Part shown: piece by piece, positions 8,132 through 18,587 of the stretch
How the letters are laid out: each line of letters begins with the position of its first letter
How positions within the stretch are numbered: position 1 is the first letter of the stretch
Program-made: the position numbers and the translations under genes
Source of the DNA: Bacteroidota bacterium
GTDB lineage: Bacteria > Bacteroidota > Ignavibacteria > Kryptoniales > JAKASW01
DNA: 64,000 nucleotides
Direction of reading: 5' to 3'
NCBI GenBank assembly: GCA_023480735.1
Contig: JAMCXB010000027.1
Span: 62,001 to 126,000, forward strand
The notes under the pieces: model-generated
What the model was told of the DNA's origin: nothing
Databases searched by the model: none
What the model saw: the letters and a program-made list of their open reading frames with translations, nothing else

Positions 8132-10777
8132 ATGAACTTAAACAAACTCACAATAAAAGCTCAAGAAGCATTGGAAGGCGCGCAGTCGATCGCATCCGAG
8201 CACTTGAACCAAGCGATCGAACCTGAACATCTGCTCCTGGCGCTGTTACGGGACGAAGAAGGCGTTCCCGCTTCCATACTTAAGAAGGCAGGCGTTAATG
8301 TAGATTACGTCCGTGTAAAAGCTGAAGAAGCCGTAAAGAAGTTCCCGACCCTTTCAGGAGGAAGCGGGACTGTCAATAGTTATCTGTCTCAACCTCTTGC
8401 TAAGGTATTAGACATAGCAGAGAAAGAGGCGACCGGAATGCGGGACGAGTTCGTAAGCACGGAACATTTGTTTATCGGGCTTATCAGCGATAAGAATACA
8501 GATTCTTACAGGATTCTTACGTCGCAAGGGGTTACGCGCGATCTCGTTCTGAAAGCTCTCAAGGAAATTAGGGGCTCCCAGCGGGTCGTCGACCAAAGTC
8601 CTGAAGAGAAGTATCAGTCCTTGCAAAAATTCGGAAGGGATCTGACCGATCTTGCAAGAAAAGGGAAACTCGATCCTGTAATCGGACGCGACGATGAAAT
8701 AAGACGGGTACTTCAGGTTCTTGCGAGACGCACGAAGAATAATCCGGTCCTCATCGGAGATCCGGGCGTCGGAAAGACCGCAGTTGTGGAAGGGATCGCC
8801 AGAAGAATCGCAAGCGGAGATGTTCCAGACGGACTTAAGTCGAAGAGGATCGTCGAACTCGACATGGGAGGTCTTGTCGCAGGCACGTCTTACCGCGGAC
8901 AATTTGAAGACAGGCTGAAGTCGATCATCAAGGAGGTAGTCGAGTCAAACGGAGAAATAATCCTCTTCATGGACGAACTCCACACTCTCGTAGGCGCCGG
9001 CGCTGCACAGGGTTCGGTAGATGCATCGAACATGCTGAAGCCCGCACTTGCCCGCGGAGAATTGAGGGCAATCGGTGCCACGACAGTAAACGAGTACCGG
9101 AAGTACATCGAAAAGGACCCGGCACTCGAAAGAAGATTTCAGCCGATCATGATAGATGAACCGACGGTTGATGATACAATCTCTATCCTCCGCGGCTTAA
9201 AGGAGCGGTATGAAGTCCATCACGGTGTGAGGATCACCGACGGCGCGATTGTAGCGGCAGCACAGCTGAGCAACAGATACATTACGGACAGATTCCTACC
9301 TGATAAAGCGATCGATCTAATAGATGAAGCGGCTTCGAAGTTGAGAATCGAAATGGATTCTTTGCCGGAGGAACTCGACGAAGTCGAAAGGAAAATAAAG
9401 CAGCTGGAGATAGAAAAGGAGGCCATTCGACGCGAAAAAGACGAAGAATCCCAGAAGCGGTTATTTATTGTCGAACAGGAGCTGGCCGATCTCCGTGAGC
9501 AAAGTGCAAAGCTCAGGGCTCACTGGCAAATCGAGAAAGAGCTAATTCAATCGATACAGAAATCGAAGGAAGATATTGAGCGATTGAAAGTAGAAGCCGA
9601 CAAGGCTGAACGTGAAGGGGACCTCGGCAAGGTTGCCGAGATTCGATATGGCCGGATCAGCACGCTTGAAAAGAAGATGAAAGAATTGACAGCGCGTCTC
9701 GCTGAAGCCCAGCACAGCAGGAAGATGTTGAAGGAAGAAGTCGAGTCGGAGGAGATCGCCGAAATTGTGTCCCGCTGGACCGGGATACCGGTTTCAAGAA
9801 TGTTGGAGAGCGAGAGAAGCAAACTTCTCCACATTGAGGAAAAGATACACGAACGAATGGTCGACCAGGAGGAAGCAGTATCTGCTGTCGCAAACGCGGT
9901 TCGGCGCGCAAGGGCAGGATTGCAGGATGAGAAACGACCCATCGGTTCGTTCATTTTTATTGGCTCAACCGGGGTCGGAAAAACTGAGCTTGCTCGCGCA
10001 CTGGCGGAGACTCTGTTTGACGATGAAGAAGCAATGGTGCGCATCGACATGTCTGAATACACCGAAAAATTTTCGGTCTCAAGACTGATGGGCGCTCCTC
10101 CCGGATACGTAGGGTACGAGGAAGGCGGACAGCTTACCGAGGCGGTCCGGCGGAAACCGTATTCTGTAGTATTGCTCGATGAGATAGAGAAAGCCCATCC
10201 GGAAGTCTTCAATGTATTGCTTCAGGTTCTTGACGAAGGAAGATTGACAGACAGCAAAGGTCGCACGGTCAATTTCAAGAATACGATAATAATCATGACG
10301 TCGAACCTTGGTTCTCAATTGGTCCAGAAAAAGATTGAAACTACTACGGAACGAAACCGCACAGAAATGATGGAAGACCTGCGCTCAGAATTATTCAATC
10401 TCCTTAAGCAAACGATCAAGCCGGAATTCCTGAACCGGATCGACGAGATCATTGTGTTCAAACCGCTGACACGAAAGGAAATTCAGAGTATCGTAGAGCT
10501 GCAGCTCCGGAATATTGTATTAAGAACCAGGGACAGCAACAACATAAGGCTCGATATTACCGAGAGGGCTAAGCTATTCCTTGCAGACGCCGGTTACGAC
10601 CCTACTTATGGCGCACGCCCGCTTAAGAGAACTATACAAAAGTACATTTCAAATCCGCTCGCCGAAAAAATTCTTGCAGGCGAGTTCGAGCCGGGTGACA
10701 TGGTAGAAGTTGACATACCTGAGTCTGGTCGGCTTGAGTTTACCAAGTCATACCTAAAAGGTGAAGTAGCTAGATAA
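8132..10777 (+). CDS. clpB: Protein disaggregase ClpB (Hsp100)
   Basis: An 881-residue class I AAA+ disaggregase that works with DnaK on aggregated protein. It has an N-terminal Clp repeat domain (1-145), NBD1 with Walker A GDPGVGKT at 209-216, a long middle coiled-coil insertion (roughly 400-530) that separates ClpB from ClpA and ClpX, and NBD2 with Walker A GSTGVGKT at 611-618. The ribosome site GGAGAGG (8116-8122) lies 9 bases before ATG 8132. A minimal overlapping ATG-AAA-TGA begins at 8127, and its stop shares bases with the clpB start. Length and order are normal for the family. Confidence 0.98.
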   Translation: MNLNKLTIKAQEALEGAQSIASEHLNQAIEPEHLLLALLRDEEGVPASILKKAGVNVDYVRVKAEEAVKKFPTLSGGSGTVNSYLSQPLAKVLDIAEKEATGMRDEFVSTEHLFIGLISDKNTDSYRILTSQGVTRDLVLKALKEIRGSQRVVDQSPEEKYQSLQKFGRDLTDLARKGKLDPVIGRDDEIRRVLQVLARRTKNNPVLIGDPGVGKTAVVEGIARRIASGDVPDGLKSKRIVELDMGGLVAGTSYRGQFEDRLKSIIKEVVESNGEIILFMDELHTLVGAGAAQGSVDASNMLKPALARGELRAIGATTVNEYRKYIEKDPALERRFQPIMIDEPTVDDTISILRGLKERYEVHHGVRITDGAIVAAAQLSNRYITDRFLPDKAIDLIDEAASKLRIEMDSLPEELDEVERKIKQLEIEKEAIRREKDEESQKRLFIVEQELADLREQSAKLRAHWQIEKELIQSIQKSKEDIERLKVEADKAEREGDLGKVAEIRYGRISTLEKKMKELTARLAEAQHSRKMLKEEVESEEIAEIVSRWTGIPVSRMLESERSKLLHIEEKIHERMVDQEEAVSAVANAVRRARAGLQDEKRPIGSFIFIGSTGVGKTELARALAETLFDDEEAMVRIDMSEYTEKFSVSRLMGAPPGYVGYEEGGQLTEAVRRKPYSVVLLDEIEKAHPEVFNVLLQVLDEGRLTDSKGRTVNFKNTIIIMTSNLGSQLVQKKIETTTERNRTEMMEDLRSELFNLLKQTIKPEFLNRIDEIIVFKPLTRKEIQSIVELQLRNIVLRTRDSNNIRLDITERAKLFLADAGYDPTYGARPLKRTIQKYISNPLAEKILAGEFEPGDMVEVDIPESGRLEFTKSYLKGEVAR

Positions 10778-10796
10778 CGATTCGCATATCTCTCCA

Positions 10797-10835
10797 GGGG
10801 CCCGTTTCATGAAAATGGACGGGCCTTTGATTTTT
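10797..10835 (+). terminator. Rho-independent terminator after clpB
   Basis: A GC-rich seven-base stem (10799-10805 with 10819-10825) is followed directly by a T-rich run, TTTGATTTTT (10826-10835). It closes the dnaK-clpB unit. Confidence 0.88.
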
Positions 10836-10982
10836 CCGGCTCGTTACCTGATCGAGGGTACAGCTGTTCTGGCGCTCGAAACACCTAATTTGCGGTCCCG
10901 CAACTTCACTCTCGCTTTGCGGTAAACCTGAATCTCGAATTCCCATCCAGAAACCTTGCATTCTTGAATAAAAATCGGCATT

Positions 10983-11582
10983 TTGATTAAAAAAGTGACT
11001 AGAAAAGCAGACCTCAACCGCGAAACCAAAGAGACCCAAATTTCCTGCTCAGTAATGCTTGACGGAACAGGCAAGTACGAGGTTTCCACGGGAATCAGAT
11101 TCTTAGACCACATGGTAGAGCTTTTTTCAAAACACAGCCTCATAGACGTGAGACTGAAGGCAAAAGGCGACCTCGATGTCGACGACCACCACACCGTTGA
11201 AGACGTTGCAATCGTAATGGGCAAATGCATTGACAAAGCTCTCGGCGATAAGTCCGGCATAAATCGATACGGGTTGGCTTTCGTTCCAATGGACGAAGCG
11301 ATGGCCAGATGCGCAATCGATTTATCGGGCCGGAGCTACTGTGTTTTCAATGCCGAGTTTAGCCGAGCCAAAGTCAACGATCTGTCAACAGAGATGATAG
11401 AGCATTTCTTCAGGTCCATTTCGGAGAACCTGAAAGCAAATGTTCACGTCGAGTTGCTTTACGGGAAGAATAATCACCATCGGAGCGAGGCGATTTTCAA
11501 GTCCTTCGCTTTGGCGTTGCGCGAGGCGGTCTCATTGAATCCGCGCATTGTCGGTATCCAGTCAACGAAAGGGAAGCTATAG
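10983..11582 (+). CDS. hisB: Imidazoleglycerol-phosphate dehydratase
   Basis: A 199-residue, single-function HisB dehydratase (no phosphatase domain). It converts imidazole-glycerol phosphate to imidazole-acetol phosphate in histidine synthesis. Both metal-binding signatures are present: DDHHTVED with H69/H70, and NNHHRSEA with H166/H167. The likely start is TTG at 10983; an ATT codon directly before it and the lack of a clear ribosome site leave the exact start uncertain. First gene of a compact plus-strand run; hisG, hisD and hisC are not in the window. Confidence 0.93.
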   Translation: MIKKVTRKADLNRETKETQISCSVMLDGTGKYEVSTGIRFLDHMVELFSKHSLIDVRLKAKGDLDVDDHHTVEDVAIVMGKCIDKALGDKSGINRYGLAFVPMDEAMARCAIDLSGRSYCVFNAEFSRAKVNDLSTEMIEHFFRSISENLKANVHVELLYGKNNHHRSEAIFKSFALALREAVSLNPRIVGIQSTKGKL

Positions 11583-11583
11583 A

Positions 11584-12417
11584 ATGTTACACGACAAGAC
11601 AATTGGTGTCATAGGAGCCGGTCATATAGGAAACGCCGTGATAGGCGGAATGTTGCGAGCGAAATTAACTTCACCCAAAAACATATTTGTGTCGAGGAAG
11701 AACAGCGAAAATCTCGAAGAACTTTCCAAGACCTTCGGAGTACATGCAACGACAGACAACAAGAAAGTAGCCAGGTCAGCCAAGATTCTCGTCATCGCCG
11801 TGAAACCTATGAACGCGAAAGAGGTATTGAGCGACATTAAAGAAGTAATTGAACCATCTCATCTGATAATAAGCGTGATGGCGGGCATACGGACTTCGTT
11901 TATAAATTCATTCCTGGAAGTATCTTGTCCGGTCATACGATCAATGCCTAATACTCCTGTGCTCGTAGACGCAGGTGCGACGGCGATCAGTAAGGGAAGC
12001 TTTGCCAACGATGAGCATTTGAAAATTGCCCACACAATTTTCAAGTCGGTGGGTACGGTGGAGGTGGTGCCGGAGAGTCTGCTCGACGCGGTCACGGGAC
12101 TCAGCGGCAGCGGACCCGCCTATATTTACATGGTAATCGAGGCGATGACGGACGGCGGCGTCAAGATGGGAATCCCGAGACAGATTGCTTTCCGTCTTGC
12201 GGCACAGACCGTCTTCGGCGCGTCCAAGCTCGTCATAGAAACCGGAAAACATCCGGCAATCCTGAAGGACGAAGTTACGACTCCGGGAGGCACTGCAATC
12301 GCCGCAGTACACGAGTTGGAAACCCACGGCCTGAGGACGATGCTGATTAATGCAGTGTCCACAGCCACTGTGAGAAGCAAGGAACTAAGCAAAATCATCG
12401 AAGAGAATGACAACTAA
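11584..12417 (+). CDS. proC: Pyrroline-5-carboxylate reductase
   Basis: A 277-residue ProC, which reduces pyrroline-5-carboxylate to proline with NAD(P)H. The Rossmann motif GVIGAGHIGNAVIGG is at the N-terminus, and the C-terminal dimerisation region carries the family signature (LSGSGPAY, EVTTPGGTAIAAVHELE). ATG 11584 follows the hisB stop by one base; an open frame 36 bases further upstream lies inside hisB and was not used. The end overlaps hisH by 11 bases. A proline gene inside a histidine run suggests shared transcription, not a histidine role. Confidence 0.95.
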   Translation: MLHDKTIGVIGAGHIGNAVIGGMLRAKLTSPKNIFVSRKNSENLEELSKTFGVHATTDNKKVARSAKILVIAVKPMNAKEVLSDIKEVIEPSHLIISVMAGIRTSFINSFLEVSCPVIRSMPNTPVLVDAGATAISKGSFANDEHLKIAHTIFKSVGTVEVVPESLLDAVTGLSGSGPAYIYMVIEAMTDGGVKMGIPRQIAFRLAAQTVFGASKLVIETGKHPAILKDEVTTPGGTAIAAVHELETHGLRTMLINAVSTATVRSKELSKIIEENDN

Positions 12418-13015
12418 GAAAGTAACGGTCGTCGATTATCGCACGAGCAATTTGCTGTCGATAGTGAAGGCTTTGCAGAAAGTCGGAGCTGACGTTCAAT
12501 TGACTCGGGATGCTTCAGATATCGGGAAGGCTGACAAGCTGGTTCTTCCGGGCGTCGGTTCGTTCGGCGCCGCGATGAGAAACATAAATAGCTTCGGAAT
12601 AAAACAGTCACTCATAGACTTCGGCAAGAGCGGCCGGCCGCTTATCGGGATTTGTTTGGGGATGCAACTGCTTTTCAATGTCAGCTTCGAGCTCGGCATT
12701 AACGACGGCCTGGGACTCGTGCCGGGCGAGGTCGTAGCATTCAATTCTACCGTCAAGGTCCCCCACATGGGATGGAATCAGGTAGAGTTTCAGAAGAAAT
12801 CGAGGCTGTTCGATGAGCTGCCCGACGGTCAATACGCTTATTTTGTCCATTCCTATTATGTAAAGACAGACGACGAATGTGTCTCCGGGAAAACTGACTA
12901 TGGCTTAAGATTCCCGTCGATAATCGAACGTGAAAATATATTCGGCATTCAGTTCCATCCCGAAAAGAGCCAGACTTTTGGACTGAAGATTCTGGAAAAC
13001 TTCTTGAGAGTGTAA
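12407..13015 (+). CDS. hisH: Imidazole glycerol phosphate synthase, glutaminase subunit
   Basis: A 202-residue class I glutamine amidotransferase. The nucleophile is C83 in GICLGMQLLF, and the His-Glu pair lies in the C-terminal FHPEKS motif. It supplies ammonia to HisF. The start overlaps the end of proC by 11 bases, and hisA begins immediately after its stop. Length is normal. Confidence 0.96.
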   Translation: MTTKKVTVVDYRTSNLLSIVKALQKVGADVQLTRDASDIGKADKLVLPGVGSFGAAMRNINSFGIKQSLIDFGKSGRPLIGICLGMQLLFNVSFELGINDGLGLVPGEVVAFNSTVKVPHMGWNQVEFQKKSRLFDELPDGQYAYFVHSYYVKTDDECVSGKTDYGLRFPSIIERENIFGIQFHPEKSQTFGLKILENFLRV

Positions 13016-13780
13016 ATGATTTTAGTAATACCCGCAATAGATTTGCGACAGGGCAAATGTGTACGGCTGATAAAAGGCGAAGCCGGTACCGAAAAGATAT
13101 ACTCAGACGATCCCGTGAAGATGGCGATAATCTGGCGTGGAGAAAATTTCAAGGCGCTCCACGTTGTAGACCTGGACGGCGCCTTCGAGGGCAAACCGAA
13201 AAACCTGCAGGCCTTGAAGTCGATCGTAGATGCGGTCGATATACCGGTTGAATTCGGCGGAGGCCTCAGGACTTATGAAGACGTCGAGCAAGCCATCAGT
13301 ACGGGCATTTACCGTGTCATTATCGGAACTGCCGCGGTCAATGACGAGGATCTCCTCCTCAAGCTTCTTAGAGACTTCGGAGCGCGCAGAATTGTCGTCG
13401 GAATCGACATGCTGGACGGAATTGTCCGGATAAAAGGATGGAAGGACTCCAGCGGGATCTCTTCCATTGAGCTCGGTAAGAAGTTGAAAACGAGCGGAGT
13501 CGCTCGCGTGATTTACACCGACATCTCACGAGACGGCACGCTGAAGGGAATCAATGCAGAGGCGATGAGAGAGTTTGCCGTTCAGACTGGTCTCCGCGTT
13601 ACGGCCTCCGGCGGTGTGTCTTCATATCAGGACTTACTGAAGCTCCAGGAGCTTGAATCTGTCGGAGTAGACTCCGTCGTAGTAGGGAAGGCGCTGTATG
13701 AAAACAAATTTCCCTGCGTGGAGCTCTGGCGGATGAATGAGAAGTCACTCGACGATCTCGGCCCCACGAGGCGAAGTTAA
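13016..13780 (+). CDS. hisA: Phosphoribosylformimino-AICAR-phosphate isomerase HisA
   Basis: A 254-residue (beta/alpha)8 barrel that catalyses the Amadori isomerisation of ProFAR to PRFAR. The two catalytic aspartates are visible as D9 (PAIDLRQGKCVRL) and D131 (GIDMLDG). The half-barrel symmetry shared with HisF can be seen in the phosphate-binding GG segments (FGGGLRT, TASGGVSS). The ATG directly follows the hisH stop, and the stop directly precedes the hisF ATG. Confidence 0.96.
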   Translation: MILVIPAIDLRQGKCVRLIKGEAGTEKIYSDDPVKMAIIWRGENFKALHVVDLDGAFEGKPKNLQALKSIVDAVDIPVEFGGGLRTYEDVEQAISTGIYRVIIGTAAVNDEDLLLKLLRDFGARRIVVGIDMLDGIVRIKGWKDSSGISSIELGKKLKTSGVARVIYTDISRDGTLKGINAEAMREFAVQTGLRVTASGGVSSYQDLLKLQELESVGVDSVVVGKALYENKFPCVELWRMNEKSLDDLGPTRRS

Positions 13781-14611
13781 ATGTTGGCTAAGCGAATAAT
13801 ACCATGCCTCGACGTAAATGCCGGCAGGGTAGTCAAGGGCGTGAATTTTGTCAACCTGACGGATGCCGGAGATCCGGTGGAGTCGGCAAGATTCTATGAG
13901 CGCGAAGGGGCTGACGAGATAGTCTTTCTGGATATAACAGCAAGCGTCGACAACAGGTCTACGATGCTGAACGTCGTCAGGAAAACGGCCGAGAGTATAT
14001 TCCTCCCTTTTACAGTCGGCGGCGGAATTAGAACCGTTGACGACATGAGAAACATTCTCTCAAACGGAGCGGACAAAGTCAGTCTTAACACCGCAGCTGT
14101 GTTAAATCCGGGATTGATATCTTCCGGCGCGGCGGAATTCGGCGTCCAATGCATAGTTGTAGCGATCGACGCGAAGAGGACGACTGATGGTCGCAAAGGC
14201 GGTGTTATGACCCTCCCTGCCGAAATCGAAGAACTCAGAATATCTCCTCCGGAATCTGCAGCCACTTACGAGGTCTATATTAACGGCGGACGAAAACCTA
14301 CCGGTATTGACGTGGTGAAGTGGGCAAAATACGCCGCCGCTCAAGGGGCAGGAGAAATTCTGTTGACGAGCATCGACAAAGACGGAACCAATAGCGGCTA
14401 CGATGTGGATCTTCTGCGCAAAGTCACGGGGGCAGTGAATGTGCCGGTAATTGCAAGCGGAGGTGCCGGAACAATGGAACACTTTTACGAGGCTATCAAC
14501 GACGGTGGGGCAGACGCCGTCCTCGCCGCGTCGGTGTTTCATTTCGGAAAATTCAAGATTGCGGAAGTCAAAGAGTACTTATCTAAGAAAAATATTGCAG
14601 TGAGGTTATGA
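13781..14611 (+). CDS. hisF: Imidazole glycerol phosphate synthase, cyclase subunit, with an insertion
   Basis: A 276-residue HisF barrel. Catalytic aspartates are D11 ([12 protein letters not shown]) and D130 (VAIDAKR). The C-terminal half has the usual [15 protein letters not shown] and [11 protein letters not shown] motifs. The chain is about 20 residues longer than the usual 250-255. The extra sequence is around residues 141-163, between AIDAKR and the [13 protein letters not shown] segment, where the family normally has a short loop. The frame is intact, so it looks like a real insertion near the HisH-facing side. It overlaps hisI by four bases (ATGA). Confidence 0.95.
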   Translation: MLAKRIIPCLDVNAGRVVKGVNFVNLTDAGDPVESARFYEREGADEIVFLDITASVDNRSTMLNVVRKTAESIFLPFTVGGGIRTVDDMRNILSNGADKVSLNTAAVLNPGLISSGAAEFGVQCIVVAIDAKRTTDGRKGGVMTLPAEIEELRISPPESAATYEVYINGGRKPTGIDVVKWAKYAAAQGAGEILLTSIDKDGTNSGYDVDLLRKVTGAVNVPVIASGGAGTMEHFYEAINDGGADAVLAASVFHFGKFKIAEVKEYLSKKNIAVRL

Positions 14612-15012
14612 AAAACATAGACGAGATCATCGGCAAACTGAAATTCGATGAAAAAGGGCTGGTAACTGCCGTTGCCCAGGACCATGAAACAGGCGAAATA
14701 CTCATGCTTGCATTTATGAATGCAGAAAGCCTGCGTAAAACGGTTGAGACCGGACAGGCAGTCTATTGGAGCAGGTCGCGTCAAAAGCTCTGGCACAAGG
14801 GAGAAGAATCCGGAAACGTCCAGAACGTGAAGGACATTTACCTGGACTGCGATGGCGATGCTCTGGTTCTGAAGATCGAACAGGTCGGCGGCGCGGCATG
14901 TCATACCGGACACCGCACATGCTTTTATAGGAAACTTCAAGACGGAGAACTCGTCGAAGTCGATTCGCCCGTCTTTGATCCTGACAAAGTATACAAGCAT
15001 AAAGGTGCATGA
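14608..15012 (+). CDS. hisI: Phosphoribosyl-AMP cyclohydrolase
   Basis: A 134-residue HisI carrying only the cyclohydrolase domain; the HisE pyrophosphohydrolase part is absent and would have to be encoded elsewhere. Metal-binding features are visible: LDCDGDAL (aspartates) and [12 protein letters not shown] (cysteines and histidine). [14 protein letters not shown] is the typical substrate-binding stretch. Its four-base overlaps with hisF and purE indicate coupling. Confidence 0.95.
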   Translation: MKNIDEIIGKLKFDEKGLVTAVAQDHETGEILMLAFMNAESLRKTVETGQAVYWSRSRQKLWHKGEESGNVQNVKDIYLDCDGDALVLKIEQVGGAACHTGHRTCFYRKLQDGELVEVDSPVFDPDKVYKHKGA

Positions 15013-15476
15013 TGGCAAAACCAAAAGTAGCTCTCCTGATCGGAAGCAAATCCGACGAAGCTTCAATGTCTGAGGCGTTTCCTTATTTGGATTACTTCGG
15101 AATCTCCCATGAGCTTCACATTCTGAGTGCACATCGCAACCCGAAAGAGACTGCGGAATTCGCAGAGAGTGCCGAGAAGAACGGATACAGCCTGATAATT
15201 GCCGGCGCGGGTATGGCAGCACATCTCCCAGGAGTCGTAGCGAGCCTTACGACACTGCCGGTGATAGGCGTTCCGTTCAGCGGGTCGGAATTGTCTGGAG
15301 TCGATGCACTGTACTCGATCGTTCAGATGCCTCCCGGGATTCCAGTTGCTACGGTTGCAATTGGGAAAGCAGGAGCAAAGAACTCGGCGGTTCTTGCAGC
15401 GGAGATCATCGGCCTCTCGAACAACGGAGTCAAAGAAAAGCTTCGTCAATTCAGAGCCATGGGTTCCAAGCTTTGA
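15009..15476 (+). CDS. purE: N5-carboxyaminoimidazole ribonucleotide mutase
   Basis: A 155-residue PurE of purine synthesis. Signature stretches are GSKSDEASM, the SAHR histidine loop and [14 protein letters not shown]. Translation may start at ATG 15009 or the adjacent ATG 15012. No purK follows. It lies between hisI and a PfkB kinase; purine and histidine pathways share AICAR, so the location has metabolic sense. Confidence 0.95.
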   Translation: MMAKPKVALLIGSKSDEASMSEAFPYLDYFGISHELHILSAHRNPKETAEFAESAEKNGYSLIIAGAGMAAHLPGVVASLTTLPVIGVPFSGSELSGVDALYSIVQMPPGIPVATVAIGKAGAKNSAVLAAEIIGLSNNGVKEKLRQFRAMGSKL

Positions 15477-16375
15477 GAGTTCTGGTTATAGGTGAGCCGT
15501 GTATCGACGTTATCCATAAAGCGGATGGCAAAGTCTATAACGAACACGGCGGAATCACCTACTCCGTGGTTGCCGGAGCGCTCCTTGATGATGGAGTCGA
15601 AGTCATCCCCGTAATCGGCCTGCATCACGACGACGCACCATACTTCAAACATCTCCTTGAGCAGCTGAAGCCCGCAAACCTCTCAGGCATTTACAGCGTC
15701 GACCTTCCGACACGGCGCGTTAATCTGTTCTATGAGGACGAGAACGACAGGTGGGAATGTTCCACTCAACCCATCCAGCCGACTCCGTTTGAGAAGATTG
15801 CGCCGTTTCTCCCCGCAGAGGGAATCCATCTCAATTTAATCAGCGGAAGCGATATTGAACTGAAGACGCTGCAGAGAATTCGCACGACGGCTCCGGAAGC
15901 GCACATTCACCTCGATCTGCACAACATCGTAATGCAGCTCTTGCCCGACAGCAAACGGGTCCGGGCACCGCGCAAGGACTATCTCGAATGGTGCAAGTAC
16001 GCCGACACGGTTCAGTTAAATGAAGACGAGGCAAATGTTATCGATGCTTCGACAAATGAGAGGCATACTCTGGCAGAGAAGGTGCTTGAAACCGGCGCCA
16101 AAGCGTTAATTGTTACTCTTGCAGAAAAAGGGTTCATTCTCTTTGAAAAGAGCGAAGGGAAAATCATAGAACTGTTTTTCCCGCCTAAGGAAACTAACGT
16201 TGTCGATCCTACGGGCAGCGGTGATGTGCTCGGTGCAGCGTTCCTGCATGCAATAGTGCGGGGGAAAGATTACAGGGATGCCGCTGAGCTGGGAGCTGAA
16301 ATGGCCGCGAAAAAAGTTGCTGTGGCGGGGCCGGGAGGACTGCTGAGATGGAGGAACACAATAGACCATGCCTAA
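15473..16375 (+). CDS. PfkB-family sugar kinase
   Basis: A 300-residue ribokinase/PfkB-fold kinase. The C-terminal signature reads DPTGSGD at 245-251, with D251 the expected catalytic base. The start is a TTG whose last bases overlap the purE stop (TTGA), which fits the overlap style of this region. The N-terminus [15 protein letters not shown] matches PfkB-type starts. The substrate is not evident; the sugar-nucleotide reductase that follows suggests a sugar role but does not define it. Confidence 0.88.
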   Translation: MRVLVIGEPCIDVIHKADGKVYNEHGGITYSVVAGALLDDGVEVIPVIGLHHDDAPYFKHLLEQLKPANLSGIYSVDLPTRRVNLFYEDENDRWECSTQPIQPTPFEKIAPFLPAEGIHLNLISGSDIELKTLQRIRTTAPEAHIHLDLHNIVMQLLPDSKRVRAPRKDYLEWCKYADTVQLNEDEANVIDASTNERHTLAEKVLETGAKALIVTLAEKGFILFEKSEGKIIELFFPPKETNVVDPTGSGDVLGAAFLHAIVRGKDYRDAAELGAEMAAKKVAVAGPGGLLRWRNTIDHA

Positions 16376-17285
16376 GGAACGGATACTCATTACAGGCGCA
16401 AAGGGGCTGCTTGGACAGAAACTTGTCGAGGTGTTTAGGAGAGAATCAGAGTACGAGATATATTCCTGCGACCTGAACGGGAGGGACGAGGGATCCTTAT
16501 CACTCGATATCACCGACCATCAGAAAGTCGTAGAAGTTGTAGGCTCTATCAAACCCTCGGTCATAATTAATGCCGCGGCTTATACAAACGTAGATAAGGC
16601 AGAAGTTGAGCGGGAGTCGGCCTACAAGATAAACGCAACTGCAGTAGGTTATCTGGCAGAAGCAGCCAATATTTTCGGCGCTAAGCTGGTACACGTCTCA
16701 ACCGACTACGTGTTTGACGGAATAAAAGGACATTATACGGAAGATTCAAAACCTGAACCCATCAACTACTACGGTAAAACGAAACTTGCAGGTGAGAACC
16801 TTCTGATTGCCAAGGTGACCGACTATGTGATCTTGAGGACCCAGGTCCTGTATGGTTTTGCCCCCGGAGTGAAAACGAACTTCGTACTCTGGGCTGTCGA
16901 GAAACTCTCAAAAAAAGAGAGCGTACGGGTAGTTGATGATCAGGTGGGAAATCCGACGTTAGCCGATGAGCTGGCATTTGCGGCTCTTAAAGTATGCCAG
17001 CGGAATGCCACGGGCCTTTTCCATGTATCCGGCTTTGAAACGGTCTCAAGGTATGAGTTTGTACGTCAGATTGCCGAAGTATTCAGTCTGGATGTCTCAT
17101 TAGTAACACCGATCAAATCGGAAGAACTGAGCCAGTCCGCGAAGCGTCCGAAGAACTCGAGTTTTATTTGCCTGAAGGCTCAGACGAAGCTCGGCATAAC
17201 TATGCCGTCCATCAAGGACTCACTATCACGCATGAAGCGGCAAATGAAAACATCAGGTGCGGTCCAACAATCAACAAAAAGATAA
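16368..17285 (+). CDS. dTDP-4-dehydrorhamnose reductase-like protein (RmlD family)
   Basis: A 305-residue extended short-chain dehydrogenase. The cofactor motif TGAKGLLGQ is at residues 8-16, STDYVFDG is in the middle, and the catalytic YxxxK sits in YYGKTKLAGE near 133-138. This pattern matches RmlD, which makes dTDP-L-rhamnose, but the rest of the rml set is absent and related family members reduce other substrates. It overlaps the kinase by 8 bases. Confidence 0.85.
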   Translation: MPKERILITGAKGLLGQKLVEVFRRESEYEIYSCDLNGRDEGSLSLDITDHQKVVEVVGSIKPSVIINAAAYTNVDKAEVERESAYKINATAVGYLAEAANIFGAKLVHVSTDYVFDGIKGHYTEDSKPEPINYYGKTKLAGENLLIAKVTDYVILRTQVLYGFAPGVKTNFVLWAVEKLSKKESVRVVDDQVGNPTLADELAFAALKVCQRNATGLFHVSGFETVSRYEFVRQIAEVFSLDVSLVTPIKSEELSQSAKRPKNSSFICLKAQTKLGITMPSIKDSLSRMKRQMKTSGAVQQSTKR

Positions 17286-17297
17286 TAGCGAGACAAA

Positions 17298-18584
17298 ATG
17301 CTTGACCTAAAATTCATCAGGGAAAACCCTCAGCTGGTAAGAGACGCGATTCGTCACAAGAGAGAGGCCGACCGTCTGGATGAAATCCTTAGACTCGATT
17401 CCGACAGGAAAGAGCTGCTGCAAAAATCCGAGTTGATAAAAAGCGAAAGAAACAGGATCGCTGATGAGGTTGCAAAACTAAAGCGTCAGGGCAAGGACAC
17501 TTCCGAACTCATATCTGAGGGAAAGGCTAAGGGAGACGACCAAAAGGCTTTCGAAGAAAGCCTGAAAGAAGTTGGCGACAAGCTTAACAAGCTTCTTCTT
17601 TATGTGCCTAATGTTCCTCATTCTTCAGTGCCGGTTGGAAGCAGTTCTGATGATAATGTTGAAACAAAGCAGTGGGGTGAAGTTCGCGCGGCGAAGGATT
17701 TCGACTTCAAGCTGCTTGATCATATGGCCCTCGGGGAAAAGACGGGCATATTGGATTTCGGTAGAGGAAGTAAGATTACCGGTGCAGGATTTCCGGTTTA
17801 CGTAGGAAAAGGTGCTGCGCTGGAGAGGGCCCTGATAAACTTTATGCTCGATTTACATGTTACTAAACATGGATACACAGAGATCTTTCCGCCGTTTGTA
17901 GTGAACGAGGCTTCGATGCGCGGTACCGGTCAGCTTCCCAAAATGGCGGAGGACATGTATCATTGCGAAGTGGACAATTTATACCTAGTCCCGACGGCAG
18001 AGGTACCTGTAACAAACATGCGCCGGGATGAAATACTGCCTGTGGAGCAACTGCCCACTAAGTATGCAGCATATTCCGCGTGTTTTAGAAGGGAGGCGGG
18101 TAGCTGGGGCAAGGAATCCCGCGGGTTCTTGAGGGTTCATCAGTTTAACAAAGTCGAGCTGGTAAAATTTGTGAAACCGGAAGATTCATACGAAGAACTT
18201 GAGAAATTGGTTGGTGACGTTGAGGAGGTGTTACAGCTTCTGAACATACCGTACAGGGTAATGCTGCTTTGCACCGGGGACTTGAGCTTTTCAGCCGCGA
18301 AGTGCTACGACATAGAAGTGTTCGCGCCCGCGACCGAGGCCCGGAACGGCTGGCTGGAAGCTTCAAGCTGCTCGAATTTCGAAAGCTTCCAGGCGCGCAG
18401 AGCAAATATCAGATTTAAAAGGGATCCGAAGTCCAAACCTGAATTCGTACACACACTCAACGGATCAGGACTCGCGACTTCGAGACTGATGGTTGCCCTT
18501 CTTGAGAATTACCAAACACCAGAGGGCAAGATTATTGTCCCGAAAATTCTCCAAAAGTACACTGGATTCACGACAATTGATTGA
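17298..18584 (+). CDS. serS: Seryl-tRNA synthetase
   Basis: A 428-residue class II synthetase. Residues 1-110 form the long antiparallel coiled coil that grips tRNA-Ser. The catalytic domain shows class II motif 2 ([23 protein letters not shown]) and motif 3 near the C-terminus ([18 protein letters not shown]). The start [18 protein letters not shown] is typical for SerRS. It lies three bases before an ABC exporter gene. Confidence 0.98.
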   Translation: MLDLKFIRENPQLVRDAIRHKREADRLDEILRLDSDRKELLQKSELIKSERNRIADEVAKLKRQGKDTSELISEGKAKGDDQKAFEESLKEVGDKLNKLLLYVPNVPHSSVPVGSSSDDNVETKQWGEVRAAKDFDFKLLDHMALGEKTGILDFGRGSKITGAGFPVYVGKGAALERALINFMLDLHVTKHGYTEIFPPFVVNEASMRGTGQLPKMAEDMYHCEVDNLYLVPTAEVPVTNMRRDEILPVEQLPTKYAAYSACFRREAGSWGKESRGFLRVHQFNKVELVKFVKPEDSYEELEKLVGDVEEVLQLLNIPYRVMLLCTGDLSFSAAKCYDIEVFAPATEARNGWLEASSCSNFESFQARRANIRFKRDPKSKPEFVHTLNGSGLATSRLMVALLENYQTPEGKIIVPKILQKYTGFTTID

Positions 18585-18587
18585 CCG

